18,907 bases of DNA from Flavobacteriaceae bacterium. Its GTDB lineage: Bacteria; Bacteroidota; Bacteroidia; Flavobacteriales; Flavobacteriaceae. Every line of letters begins with the position of its first letter. Positions within the stretch are counted from its first letter, which is position 1. Location: NCBI GenBank assembly GCA_002702745.1, contig PABM01000012.1:97075-115981 (forward strand), in the 5' to 3' direction. Below the pieces are notes generated by a model. The model worked only from the letters and a program-made list of their open reading frames with translations. It was not told the DNA's origin and did not search any database. The position numbers were made by a program, and so were the translations under genes. Shown piece by piece: positions 1 to 8,260 of this stretch.

Positions 1-1905
1 GGAGATGTTGCTGGTATGGGAGCTGATCTTTTTGGTTCATATGTAGCAACAGTGCTCGCAGCTATGGTTCTTGGAAATTATGTAATTTCAGACATGGGTG
101 GTTCAATTAATGATACTTTTGGTGGAATTGGACCCATTTTATTACCTATGGCTATTGCTGGTATTGGTATTATAATCTCATTGATTGGTACTTTATTCGT
201 TAAAATAAATTCTAACGACGCTAAAGAGGCTGAAGTTATGGGAGCTCTTAATAAGGGTAATGGAATTTCAATTTTATTAGTCGCTATTTCATGTTATTTG
301 CTGGTTGAATATATGCTTCCAAAAACTCTAAATATGGAATTTTTTGGTGAAGGTTTAAAAGAAATTTCTTCTATTAACGTATTCTTTGCTACTCTAACTG
401 GTTTAATCGTTGGTTGGTTTATTTCAGCTATCACTGAATATTATACAGGACTAGGAAAAAAACCTGTTCTTGAAATTGTTCAAAAATCAAGCACGGGTGC
501 AGCCACTAATATTATTGCTGGTTTAGCAACTGGAATGATTTCTACTTTTGGATCCGTGATATTATTTGCAGCTGCAATTTGGGCTGCTTATGCATTTGCT
601 GGATTTTACGGGGTAGCACTGTCTGCTTCAGCTATGATGGCAACAACTGGCATGCAATTAGCAATTGATGCCTTTGGACCAATTTCAGATAATGCTGGAG
701 GGGTTGCAGAAATGAGTGGTCAAGATCCAATCGTTAGAGAAAGAACAGACATTTTAGACTCAGTTGGTAACACTACCGCTGCAACTGGTAAAGGATTCGC
801 GATTGCATCTGCAGCGCTTACTTCTCTTGCTTTATTTGCAGCGTATGTAACATTTACCGGAATTGAGGGTATAAATATATTTAAGGCGCCAGTTCTTGCA
901 ATGTTATTTATTGGAGGAATGGTTCCAGTGGTGTTTTCAGCATTAGCTATGAATGCTGTTGGAAAAGCTGCTATGGAAATGGTTTATGAAGTAAGAAGAC
1001 AGTTTAAAGAAATTCCTGGAATTATGAAGGGTAAAGCGAAGCCTGAATATGATAAATGTGTTGACATCTCTACAAAAGCATCTCTTAGAGAAATGATGTT
1101 ACCTGGAATATTAACCATTGGAACACCGATAATTATTACAGTTTTACCAATGTTATTTGGATTAGATTACCAGTTAATCGCTGAAATGCTTGGCGGATAT
1201 ATGGCAGGAGTTACTGTTAGTGGAGTTCTTTGGGCAATATTTCAAAATAATGCTGGAGGTGCCTGGGATAATGCAAAAAAATCTTTTGAGGCAGGAGTTG
1301 AAATAAATGGAGAAATGACTTACAAAGGTTCTGAAGCTCACAAAGCGTCTGTTACTGGAGATACTGTTGGTGATCCTTTTAAAGACACTTCTGGACCATC
1401 AATGAATATTTTAATAAAACTTACTTGTTTGATCGGTCTTGTAATTGCTCCGATATTAGGAGGTCATGGAACCCATGACGTCGAAAAAAAATCATCTGTA
1501 AATTATATATATGATGCTACATATCTTGATACATTTGAAATGGGTGATGAAGATAAGGTAATAATTGTACAATCTATGGTGAGAGATTTAATAGCTAAAG
1601 ATTACACTAAAGTTGTTGACTATCTTTCAGAAGATGTTGTTTTTAATCTTTCTGATGGTTCATCAATTATAGGTAAGGAATCTGCCATTAAATATATTAC
1701 AGAGACATATTCTGAAGTTGGTATTGAAGATTATAGTGTAGCCGTTAACCTTGCAGTTACAGGTGATAATGGTGATGAATGGGTTTTACTATGGGATGAA
1801 GGAAACATTATTGAATCAAACGGTGAATCAACAATTAAAAGCTGGATGGAATCTTTCCGTTTTGATGGAGATAAAATTAATTTTATTAATATGTATTCCA
1901 AATAG
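1..1905 (+). CDS. hppA: Membrane-bound ion-translocating pyrophosphatase, 3' part, with C-terminal NTF2-like domain
   Basis: The reading frame is open from base 1, so the 5' end lies outside the window; 634 residues are visible. It begins inside the conserved catalytic loop ([15 protein letters not shown]) of M-PPases, which couple cytoplasmic pyrophosphate hydrolysis to H+ or Na+ export. Other family signatures are [45 protein letters not shown] and [28 protein letters not shown]. Many hydrophobic membrane segments lie between them. The Ala in GNTTAA, where K+-independent enzymes have Lys, indicates the K+-dependent class. Whether H+ or Na+ is pumped cannot be settled here. Unlike the minimal enzyme, the protein continues about 145 residues past the last membrane helix (ends near base 1465). 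Bases about 1543-1902 encode an NTF2/SnoaL-like alpha+beta domain. M-PPase C-termini face outward, so this domain should be periplasmic (inference). Confidence 0.96.
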   Translation, partial: GDVAGMGADLFGSYVATVLAAMVLGNYVISDMGGSINDTFGGIGPILLPMAIAGIGIIISLIGTLFVKINSNDAKEAEVMGALNKGNGISILLVAISCYLLVEYMLPKTLNMEFFGEGLKEISSINVFFATLTGLIVGWFISAITEYYTGLGKKPVLEIVQKSSTGAATNIIAGLATGMISTFGSVILFAAAIWAAYAFAGFYGVALSASAMMATTGMQLAIDAFGPISDNAGGVAEMSGQDPIVRERTDILDSVGNTTAATGKGFAIASAALTSLALFAAYVTFTGIEGINIFKAPVLAMLFIGGMVPVVFSALAMNAVGKAAMEMVYEVRRQFKEIPGIMKGKAKPEYDKCVDISTKASLREMMLPGILTIGTPIIITVLPMLFGLDYQLIAEMLGGYMAGVTVSGVLWAIFQNNAGGAWDNAKKSFEAGVEINGEMTYKGSEAHKASVTGDTVGDPFKDTSGPSMNILIKLTCLIGLVIAPILGGHGTHDVEKKSSVNYIYDATYLDTFEMGDEDKVIIVQSMVRDLIAKDYTKVVDYLSEDVVFNLSDGSSIIGKESAIKYITETYSEVGIEDYSVAVNLAVTGDNGDEWVLLWDEGNIIESNGESTIKSWMESFRFDGDKINFINMYSK

Positions 1906-1910
1906 ACAAT

Positions 1911-1938
1911 AAAAAAATCCTCATATTAGGCTTTTTTT
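1911..1938. terminator. Bidirectional terminator between convergent hppA and deoxynucleoside kinase genes
   Basis: An A7 run, T, CCT, a six-base loop, AGG, C and a T7 run form an A/T-flanked hairpin with one T/C mismatch. It lies between the hppA stop and the stop of the minus-strand kinase gene, overlapping the latter by two bases. Each strand would end in a U-tract. The GC core is only three pairs, so strength is uncertain. Confidence 0.55.
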
Positions 1939-2542
1939 ATTTCATCTTTTTATCAATCAATGAGATAACCTCTCTGAGGTCATCTTTATTTTCAACAAAA
2001 TCTAAATCGTCTATATCAATAATTAATAATGTACCTTTTTTATAATTGTGAATCCAAGCTTCGTATCTTTCATTTAACCTACTTAAATACTCAATGCTTA
2101 TAGAATTTTCATACTCACGTCCACGTTTGTGAATTTGTGATACAAGATTTGGAATGGAACTTCTTAAATATATTAAAAGATCAGGAGCTGCGACATTCTC
2201 TTCCATCAAATCAAACAATGACCTATAGTTTTCAAAATCACGATTGGTCATCAGACCCATCGCGTGTAAATTAGGCGCAAAAATGTTTGCATCTTCATAA
2301 ATAGTTCTGTCTTGAATGACATTTTTATTTTTATCATGAATTTCTTTTACTTGCCTAAATCTGCTATTTAAAAAATAAATTTGAAGATTAAAGCTCCACC
2401 TTTCCATCTGATTATAAAAATCATCTAGGTAAGGATTCTTAACTACATCTTCTAATTGCTTGTTGAACTTATAATGTTTAGCCAGAAGCTTTGTCAATGT
2501 AGTTTTTCCGGCACCAATATTTCCCGCTATTGCTATGTGCAT
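1937..2542 (-). CDS. Deoxynucleoside kinase (dAK/dGK type)
   Basis: A 201-residue P-loop kinase of the dNK family, which phosphorylates deoxynucleosides with ATP in nucleotide salvage (cytoplasmic). The P-loop is GNIGAGKTT (residues 7-15). The substrate-site Glu lies in LEDVVKNPYLDDFY (near 31), matching the EPV..NPYL motif of bacterial dAK/dGK enzymes. NLQIYFLNSRF (52-62), the DRT motif in QDRTIYED (77-84) and an Arg-rich lid KRGREYE (139-145) follow in the expected order. The length fits the family (about 200-220 residues). The start ATG is one base after the stop of the upstream gene on the same strand, so the two are probably co-transcribed and translationally coupled. Specificity among dA, dG and dC is not readable from the sequence. 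Confidence 0.92.
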   Translation of the reverse strand: MHIAIAGNIGAGKTTLTKLLAKHYKFNKQLEDVVKNPYLDDFYNQMERWSFNLQIYFLNSRFRQVKEIHDKNKNVIQDRTIYEDANIFAPNLHAMGLMTNRDFENYRSLFDLMEENVAAPDLLIYLRSSIPNLVSQIHKRGREYENSISIEYLSRLNERYEAWIHNYKKGTLLIIDIDDLDFVENKDDLREVISLIDKKMK

Positions 2543-2543
2543 T

Positions 2544-3323
2544 TTAGTTACTTAAAATTAAATATTTGTTTAAATGATCCTTGTCATAAATATACAAGGT
2601 TTCATTGATTACGAAAAAATCTTTTACAAATAATTTTTCAAGTTTAATTTTTGTGAATAATTCTTTGTCATTTTCTAAATGATACAATTCTGATTCATTC
2701 GAAAGTAAAATATCATTTTTATAAAATCCTATTTTTGTGTACGCAAATCTATTTTCTTTTTTAAAAATTATTAAACCGTTATAATTTATTTTATAAAGGT
2801 GTTTTTCTGTTAAAGCCCACAAATAATTATAATTACTTTTCATGTCAATTAAATTCCCATCAATTTGAGTTTGGACGTTATCAATAAAAACTTGATTAAA
2901 AAAATCAAATTTTTTTATACTCATGTCTGACTCGTCATAAACCCAGACATCATTCTCATTTGCAGATGATATATTAGAGATTTCAAAGATGGATGAGGCT
3001 TTATTAAACTGAACTCTTGTTATTTCGTTTAAATAATTATCTAAAATTACTAGGGTATTAAAAGCCGGGTACCATACTTTTAATTTGAAGTTATTATAAA
3101 AATCAACTTTATTCAAAAGACCTAATGAAGAATCTGAAAAAATAAAATTCTTATTTTTTCTTAATTTATCCCCTTCCAAAAAATAAGATTCTCCCAGATT
3201 ATCAACCCAAATTAATTGATTGCTATTATCGTAACTAATCCTGTCAATTTTATCTAAAGTAATTTGATTGTGAGCAGAAAAATAATTTAAAAAAACAAAA
3301 AGGAACAATAATTGTGTTCTCAT
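2544..3323 (-). CDS. Secreted conserved hypothetical protein, beta-propeller-like
   Basis: I do not recognise a named family. From the ATG at 3323 the protein is 259 residues and begins MRTQLLFLFVFLNYFSAHNQ, a clear signal peptide (basic start, hydrophobic core, polar end), so it is probably exported. The mature part is rich in short alternating beta-type segments with repeated Trp/Tyr-Asp patterns (LIWVDNLGESYFL, DVWVYDESDMSIKKFDF, YLWALTEKHLYKINYNG, ETLYIYDKDHL), suggesting a small beta-propeller. An in-frame TTG at 3338 would add MYIDI, but the ATG gives a better signal peptide and the -7 promoter box lies across the TTG. The gene leads a two-gene operon with the kinase, one base apart. 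No enzymatic motif is visible. Confidence 0.8.
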   Translation of the reverse strand: MRTQLLFLFVFLNYFSAHNQITLDKIDRISYDNSNQLIWVDNLGESYFLEGDKLRKNKNFIFSDSSLGLLNKVDFYNNFKLKVWYPAFNTLVILDNYLNEITRVQFNKASSIFEISNISSANENDVWVYDESDMSIKKFDFFNQVFIDNVQTQIDGNLIDMKSNYNYLWALTEKHLYKINYNGLIIFKKENRFAYTKIGFYKNDILLSNESELYHLENDKELFTKIKLEKLFVKDFFVINETLYIYDKDHLNKYLILSN

Positions 3324-3335
3324 AATGTCAATGTA

Positions 3336-3343
3336 CAAAAATA
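3336..3343 (-). promoter_or_regulatory. Bacteroidota -7 box for the hypothetical/kinase operon
   Basis: The minus strand reads TATTTTTG, a perfect match to the Bacteroidota TAnnTTTG -7 element, 12 bases before the ATG at 3323. No clear TTG at -33 accompanies it. Its position across the alternative TTG start argues for the downstream ATG. Confidence 0.55.
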
Positions 3344-3372
3344 TTATGATTAATTTAACTCCATATTAACAG

Positions 3373-3400
3373 TTGATTTGGTGTGTAGTTTCTAAATTTA
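3373..3400 (+). promoter_or_regulatory. Bacteroidota-type promoter for the GLPGLI-alkB-barrel operon
   Basis: TTG (3373-3375), a 17-base spacer, then TAAATTTA (3393-3400). This matches the TTG-N17-TAnnTTTG pattern except for the last base. The box ends 12 bases before the ATG at 3413, the same distance as in the divergent promoter on the other strand. Confidence 0.55.
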
Positions 3401-3412
3401 AAACAAAAAAAT

Positions 3413-4300
3413 ATGAATAAAATCCTTTACTTATTTATTCTTTTATTTCCCTTAACAATTAGTTCTCAGGACTTTCAAGGTCAGGCCTTTTATAAGACAC
3501 AAACATCCATGGATTTTGGATCATGGGGAGATAGAATGTCCGCTGAACAAAAAAAATCAATGAAAGAAAGAATGAAACCTTTTTTAGAACCAGTTTACAT
3601 ATTAACCTTTGACAAGACTAAATCTGTTTATCAGCAAGAGGAAAGGCTAGATGCACCAGGAAGTGGTGGTGGCAGAGGATGGGGAAGAATGTGGGCATCT
3701 GCCGGTGGTCCGGTTTTTAAGGATATTTCAACAAAAAAATCACTGCAAAGTACAGAGTTTATGGGTAAAAAGTTTTTGATTTCAAACGATGCAAATAAAA
3801 TCAAGTGGGTTATGCAAAAAGAACAGAAGATGATTGGTAATTATCTATGTTTTAAAGCGACGGCACAGGTAAAAAAACCAAAAACAATGACTAGTGTTTG
3901 GAGGAAAGCCGAAAAAGAGTCAAAAGAAACTAAAGATAATAAGATTAAGAAAAAAAGTTCAGTTGATAACACTAATAAAAAAGTCGAAGAGCTGAATGAA
4001 GTAGTTGTTAACGCAGAAGTTGAAACTATTACGGCGTGGTATACTCCTCAAATTCCCGTAAGCCATGGTCCTGCTGAATATGGTGGTCTTCCGGGTCTAA
4101 TTTTAGAACTTATAACAGATAAAACAGTTATGTTATGTACTAAAGTTGTTATGAATCCGGAAAAAAGAATTCAGATTTCAGAGCCAACTAAAGGTGAATT
4201 TGTGTCAAGATCCGAGTTTGAAAATATTGTCGAGGTAAAAACAAAAGAAATGAGAGAAATGTGGAGAGGTGGAAGATCTAAATCAATAAGAAAAAACTAA
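3413..4300 (+). CDS. GLPGLI family protein (secreted)
   Basis: A 295-residue protein with an N-terminal signal peptide (MNKILYLFILLFPLTISSQ) and the name-giving motif GGLPGLILEL at residues 224-233. The motif lies within the expected context AWYTPQIPVSHGPAEYGG. GLPGLI proteins (TIGR01200) are Bacteroidota-specific, exported and of unknown biochemical role. They are commonly encoded next to a CarboxypepD_reg-like/barrel outer-membrane protein, as here two genes downstream. Two segments stand out: a Gly-rich stretch (about 82-99, APGSGGGRGWGRMWASAGG) and a charged Lys/Glu-rich stretch (about 164-195), both likely flexible loops. The C-terminus is Arg/Lys-rich. Seven bases separate it from alkB, implying one transcript. 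Confidence 0.93.
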   Translation: MNKILYLFILLFPLTISSQDFQGQAFYKTQTSMDFGSWGDRMSAEQKKSMKERMKPFLEPVYILTFDKTKSVYQQEERLDAPGSGGGRGWGRMWASAGGPVFKDISTKKSLQSTEFMGKKFLISNDANKIKWVMQKEQKMIGNYLCFKATAQVKKPKTMTSVWRKAEKESKETKDNKIKKKSSVDNTNKKVEELNEVVVNAEVETITAWYTPQIPVSHGPAEYGGLPGLILELITDKTVMLCTKVVMNPEKRIQISEPTKGEFVSRSEFENIVEVKTKEMREMWRGGRSKSIRKN

Positions 4301-4307
4301 GTTTCAA

Positions 4308-5402
4308 ATGAATAGAAGTGATTTAAAATTGTTTAATAGTTTTCTGTTTTCAGATTTTAAATACTTGATGGCGTATTCTATTCCCTTGACAGCATTAATC
4401 GGAATTTATTTTGAAGGTTATTGGTTATTTATAACGCCTGCCTACATATTTATTATTATTCCGATTGTAGAATTCATTCTTACAACCCTAGGAATTGACA
4501 AACTAGAAACAAAAAGGTCAGAAAAGGCAATTCATTGGATTTTTGATATTATGCTTTATTTGAATATTCCAATTGTGTTTGGATTACTATTTTTTTCGCT
4601 TAAAAAAATTATAATCTATGATTATTTTTCACTAGAATTTATCGGTTCACTACTCACAGTCGGCTTGGTTATAGTTTCTAATGGAATCAATGTAGCTCAT
4701 GAATTATGTCATAGGACTAAAACATATGAAAGGTTTTTAGGGAAATTCCTTTTAATACCATCTCTCTATATGCATTTTTATTTAGAGCACAACTTTGGCC
4801 ACCATTTAAATGTTGCAACAAAAGAGGATCCTGTAACTGCAAAATATAATGAGCCAATATATTCTTTTTGGATAAGTGCTATTCGGGGAGAGCTCTTAAG
4901 TGCTATAAAAATTCAGAAGAATAGATTATCAAAGAAAAAAATTTCATTTTTTTCAATTTATAATGATATGTTTTGGTATGCTATAATTCAACTGTCATAT
5001 TTACTTTTGATTCTCTTTCTGTTTTCGTTAAAAGGATTGGTATTCTGTCTACTCGCTGCTCTTTTTTCAATTATAATGTTTGAAAGTGTTAATTATATTG
5101 AACATTATGGATTACTTAGAAAAAAATTACCATCTGGAAGATATGAGAGAGTTCAACAGAAACACTCATGGAATTCAAATCACATTCTTGGGAGAATAGT
5201 TCTATATGAATTGACAAGGCATAGTGATCACCATAGGATAGCCGAAACTGAATATCAAAACTTGAGCTCGATTGATGATTCCCCGCAATTACCTTATGGT
5301 TATCCAACAAGTATTTTACTTTCTTTTGTTCCGGTGATTTGGTTTAAATTAATGAATCCTAGGGTTCCTAGGGACATGTATGAACTATCATTAAAAAATT
5401 AA
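4308..5402 (+). CDS. alkB: AlkB-type membrane di-iron alkane monooxygenase
   Basis: A 364-residue integral membrane protein with hydrophobic segments near residues 20-60, 78-100, 108-128 and 222-258. The histidine clusters of the membrane di-iron family occur in order: HELCHR (131-136), EHNFGHHLNVATKEDP (160-175) and RHSDHHR (304-310). NYIEHYGLLR (262-271) separates AlkB-type hydroxylases from ordinary fatty acid desaturases. The expected reaction is terminal hydroxylation of medium-chain alkanes or related alkyl chains, with electrons from rubredoxin. No rubredoxin gene or fused rubredoxin domain is present in the window, so the redox partner must be elsewhere. The gene sits seven bases after the GLPGLI gene and three before the barrel gene. 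The family call is firm, but the real substrate (alkane, fatty acid or other lipid) is not shown. Confidence 0.88.
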   Translation: MNRSDLKLFNSFLFSDFKYLMAYSIPLTALIGIYFEGYWLFITPAYIFIIIPIVEFILTTLGIDKLETKRSEKAIHWIFDIMLYLNIPIVFGLLFFSLKKIIIYDYFSLEFIGSLLTVGLVIVSNGINVAHELCHRTKTYERFLGKFLLIPSLYMHFYLEHNFGHHLNVATKEDPVTAKYNEPIYSFWISAIRGELLSAIKIQKNRLSKKKISFFSIYNDMFWYAIIQLSYLLLILFLFSLKGLVFCLLAALFSIIMFESVNYIEHYGLLRKKLPSGRYERVQQKHSWNSNHILGRIVLYELTRHSDHHRIAETEYQNLSSIDDSPQLPYGYPTSILLSFVPVIWFKLMNPRVPRDMYELSLKN

Positions 5403-5405
5403 ATA

Positions 5406-8159
5406 ATGAAAAAATATACTATAATTCTTTTTTTACTAATAAGCTCAATGACATTTTCTCAAATAAAGATGAGTGGTAAGGTTACCGATAGTTTAGGCAC
5501 TCCTCTAGAATTGGCTAACATAATTCTTATTGATTCTGAATCAAATACTCTTGAGACTTTTGCCATGTCAGACAATCAAGGGGTTTATAAGTTAAATTTA
5601 AAGAAAAATAATAATTATAATCTCCAAGTTAGCTATATAGGGATGGCTACATTTTCTCAAACATTTAAATCAGGGGAAACTGATTTAGCTAAAGACTTTT
5701 TGCTTAGATCTGACAACCAGCTAGATGCTGTTGAATTGACTTATGAAATGCCAGTAGTAGTTAGTGGTGACACGCTTGTTTATGATGCCGATTCTTTTAA
5801 AACTGGAACAGAGAGAAAGCTTGAAGATGTCTTAAAAAATCTACCTGGAGTTGAGGTTAATGACGATGGTGAAATAGAGGTTGAGGGGAAAGCTGTCACA
5901 AAAATTATGGTTGAAGGAAAAGATTTTTTTGATGGTGATTCTAAAATTGCTTCGAAGAATATTCCTTCAAAAGCTGTTGATAAGGTTCAAATTTTAAAGA
6001 ATTATGCAGAAGTTGGTCAACTTAGTTCAGTTCAAAATAATCAGGAGAATATTGCAATTAATATTAAGTTAAAAAAAGGAAAAGATAAATTTTGGTTTGG
6101 AAATATACTTGCAGGTGCAGGTGAATCACCTGGTTATACACAAAATCAAAAGCTGGACTTGCACATTTTTCAACCAAAGCTTTTTTATTACAGCCCAACC
6201 TACAGTATAAATGTTATTGGCGATCTGAACAATATTGGTGAACAGGCCTTTACAAGAAGAGATTATTGGAATTTTTCAGCAGGCTTTAACAGACCAAGTG
6301 GAAAAAGCGGTACAAATATTTCTCTTGGAAACAATAATCTTAGTTTTTTACAGCTTCAAAATAATAGAGCAAAGGATATTAATACTGAGTTTGTTGCAAT
6401 AAACTCAAGCTATTCACCAGATAAGAAAATTGACTATTCTGCCTTTTTAATTCTGACAAATAGTGAGACTGAGATACAACAAAATAACAGCACTCAATAT
6501 GTTGGTTTACCTCAAAATATTCCAGATGAATATACCCAAACAAACACTTCTCAAATTAGTGAGCTTGGAATTGGTAAGTTTTCATTAAAATATATCCCAA
6601 ATGTCAATAATCAGCTTGATTACGAGATTTTAGGCAGATTAACAAATGAATCTCAAGATCAAAATTATTTATCTTCTGTTATTGGAGCTATTGATCAATT
6701 AGATGATGCTGAAACATTTAGTATAAATCAGAACCTGAATTATTATTACACACTTAATGAAAAAAATATTTTTGCTTTAGAAGCCCAACATTTAATCAAG
6801 GATGAAGATCCTTTTTATAATGCTATTTTGGAAAATAACGAGAACTATCAAACTACAGCTACTGGACTAGGACTGGATAATTCTCTTCCCTTTTATAATA
6901 TTGCTCAGGAAAAAAAGGTTAAGTCAAACCAACTAGATGCTAAAGTTGATTACTGGAATATTATAAATAAAAAGAGCGATATTAATTTGACTTTTGGAAC
7001 AATTTACAGTAAGCAGGAATTTGGCTCAGATATTTTTCAGTTTCTCTCCAGTTCAAGTGATGAAATATATAATCCAACTCCTATAATAATTAATGGTACA
7101 GATTATAATGATGTTAGGTATGTGTTTAATGACATTTATTTGGGATTACATTATAGATTAAAAACTGGAAAATTTACAATCAGCCCAGGATTTACAGCTC
7201 ATTCATACAATTCTGAAAATTCTCAGAATGAGGCTTTTGACGCTGGATTTATAAATTATAAAAAATCATTTTTTAAACTCCTTCCTGATTTTAATATGAT
7301 TATTCAACTGAAGGACAGCGAGACACTCAGGTTAAATTATGCAATGAGAACACAATTTACAGATGTTAGTAAAATTGCTAGAGGACTAGTATTAAATAAC
7401 TACAACTCAATTTTTATCGGCACACAGGATTTACAAAATGCAATTTCGCATAATATAAGTTTAAACTATTATAGTTTTAACCTTTTTAATTATACAAATG
7501 TATATGCTGGAATCAACTACAATAAATCTATTGATCAAATAAGAAATCTAACTAGTTTTGAAAGTGTAATTGCTACAAGTAGTCCCTTTAATTCTGGATT
7601 CGCGGATGAAAATATATCCGCATTCGGAAGATATCAAAGATCTTTTGGTAAGATAAGAGGAACTTTAGGGACAAACTTTAATTTATCTAAATTTAATCAA
7701 TTTATACAGGACACCTCAAGGCCAAGCTTAAACGAAACTTTCTCTCAAAACTATAATGCCTCTGTGAGGACTTTATTTAAGAATGCTCCCAACTTCGAAG
7801 CCGGTATGAAGTACTCGGTAAGTGAAACAAATATTGGAGATTTAGAAACTAAGTATTTCACAGAAAGTCCATTTATTGAAATAGATGCACTTATATTAAA
7901 ATCATTTACTTTCAGATCAAATTATTCCACGACCAAGTTCAAAGATCAAAATTCAATTATTAACGATTATGAATTTTTTGATGCAGCTATTTCTTACAGA
8001 AGGGATAAGGACAGTAAATGGGAGTTTGAATTAAGAGCAACTAACTTATTGGATACAAAATCCCAAAGTCAATCAAATGTATCTAATATCTCTGTTAGTA
8101 CCAATGAATACTTTATTCAACCAAGATTTATCACATTAAGACTAATTTATAGTCTTTAA
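5406..8159 (+). CDS. TonB-receptor-like outer-membrane beta-barrel protein with CarboxypepD_reg-like domain
   Basis: A 917-residue protein with a signal peptide (MKKYTIILFLLISSMTFSQ). An Ig-like CarboxypepD_reg-like domain follows at about 22-103 (SGKVTDSLGTPLELANIIL ... VSYIGM). A plug-like region spans about 106-222 (GDTLVYDADSF, LKNLPGVEVNDDGEIEVEGK, IMVEGKDFFDGD). The rest is a long barrel region of alternating aromatic/polar strands that ends in ITLRLIYSL. The architecture matches the PF14905-like outer-membrane barrel/TonB-dependent receptor group that often accompanies GLPGLI proteins. No SusD-like partner is nearby, so a glycan-utilisation locus is unlikely. It lies three bases after alkB and is the last gene of the operon. 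The ligand is unknown; uptake or export of a hydrophobic AlkB substrate is only a context-based idea. Confidence 0.9.
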   Translation: MKKYTIILFLLISSMTFSQIKMSGKVTDSLGTPLELANIILIDSESNTLETFAMSDNQGVYKLNLKKNNNYNLQVSYIGMATFSQTFKSGETDLAKDFLLRSDNQLDAVELTYEMPVVVSGDTLVYDADSFKTGTERKLEDVLKNLPGVEVNDDGEIEVEGKAVTKIMVEGKDFFDGDSKIASKNIPSKAVDKVQILKNYAEVGQLSSVQNNQENIAINIKLKKGKDKFWFGNILAGAGESPGYTQNQKLDLHIFQPKLFYYSPTYSINVIGDLNNIGEQAFTRRDYWNFSAGFNRPSGKSGTNISLGNNNLSFLQLQNNRAKDINTEFVAINSSYSPDKKIDYSAFLILTNSETEIQQNNSTQYVGLPQNIPDEYTQTNTSQISELGIGKFSLKYIPNVNNQLDYEILGRLTNESQDQNYLSSVIGAIDQLDDAETFSINQNLNYYYTLNEKNIFALEAQHLIKDEDPFYNAILENNENYQTTATGLGLDNSLPFYNIAQEKKVKSNQLDAKVDYWNIINKKSDINLTFGTIYSKQEFGSDIFQFLSSSSDEIYNPTPIIINGTDYNDVRYVFNDIYLGLHYRLKTGKFTISPGFTAHSYNSENSQNEAFDAGFINYKKSFFKLLPDFNMIIQLKDSETLRLNYAMRTQFTDVSKIARGLVLNNYNSIFIGTQDLQNAISHNISLNYYSFNLFNYTNVYAGINYNKSIDQIRNLTSFESVIATSSPFNSGFADENISAFGRYQRSFGKIRGTLGTNFNLSKFNQFIQDTSRPSLNETFSQNYNASVRTLFKNAPNFEAGMKYSVSETNIGDLETKYFTESPFIEIDALILKSFTFRSNYSTTKFKDQNSIINDYEFFDAAISYRRDKDSKWEFELRATNLLDTKSQSQSNVSNISVSTNEYFIQPRFITLRLIYSL

Positions 8160-8187
8160 GTTTTCTGAATAATTCTTTTTTTAATTG

Positions 8188-8204
8188 AAGAAAAAGTTTT
8201 TCTT
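8188..8204. terminator. Weak terminator-like hairpin after the barrel gene
   Basis: AAGAAAAA, G, TTTTTCTT is a perfect inverted repeat 28 bases past the barrel-gene stop and 56 before ilvD. It is almost all A/T and has essentially no loop, so it is a poor terminator by itself. Confidence 0.25.
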
Positions 8205-8229
8205 TACAGATTAGATTATCTATTTAAAT

Positions 8230-8239
8230 TTATTTACAT
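8230..8239 (+). promoter_or_regulatory. Candidate promoter element of the ilv operon
   Basis: TTATTTACAT ends 21 bases before the ilvD ATG. The same ten bases occur at the same distance before the Phe/Tyr leader peptide (17323-17332). It overlaps TAAATTTA (8225-8232), a TAnnTTTG-like box also seen before the GLPGLI gene. Which of the two is the real -7 element is unclear, and no good TTG at -33 is present. Confidence 0.35.
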
Positions 8240-8260
8240 AGGTAATTTTCTTTTTTACAG

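Noticed and set aside
3324..3338. TTG start adding MYIDI to the secreted hypothetical protein
   Set aside because: The -7 promoter box covers this codon and the ATG at 3323 gives a normal signal peptide.
5116..5310. 64-codon open frame on the minus strand inside alkB
   Set aside because: It lies fully opposite the conserved NYIEHYG and RHSDHH region, which explains the sequence.
4308..5402. Fatty acid desaturase instead of AlkB
   Set aside because: The NYIEHYGLLR segment and the EHNFGHH..VATKEDP form are specific to AlkB-type hydroxylases.
5406..8159. SusC-type glycan importer
   Set aside because: No SusD-like lipoprotein or glycoside hydrolase is nearby, and the plug-like region reads like the GLPGLI-associated barrel group rather than SusC.
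8185..8214. TTG-started short frame before ilvD (MKKKFFFTD) as a leader peptide
   Set aside because: It contains no Ile, Leu or Val codons and no strong terminator follows it, so there is no support for attenuation of the ilv operon.
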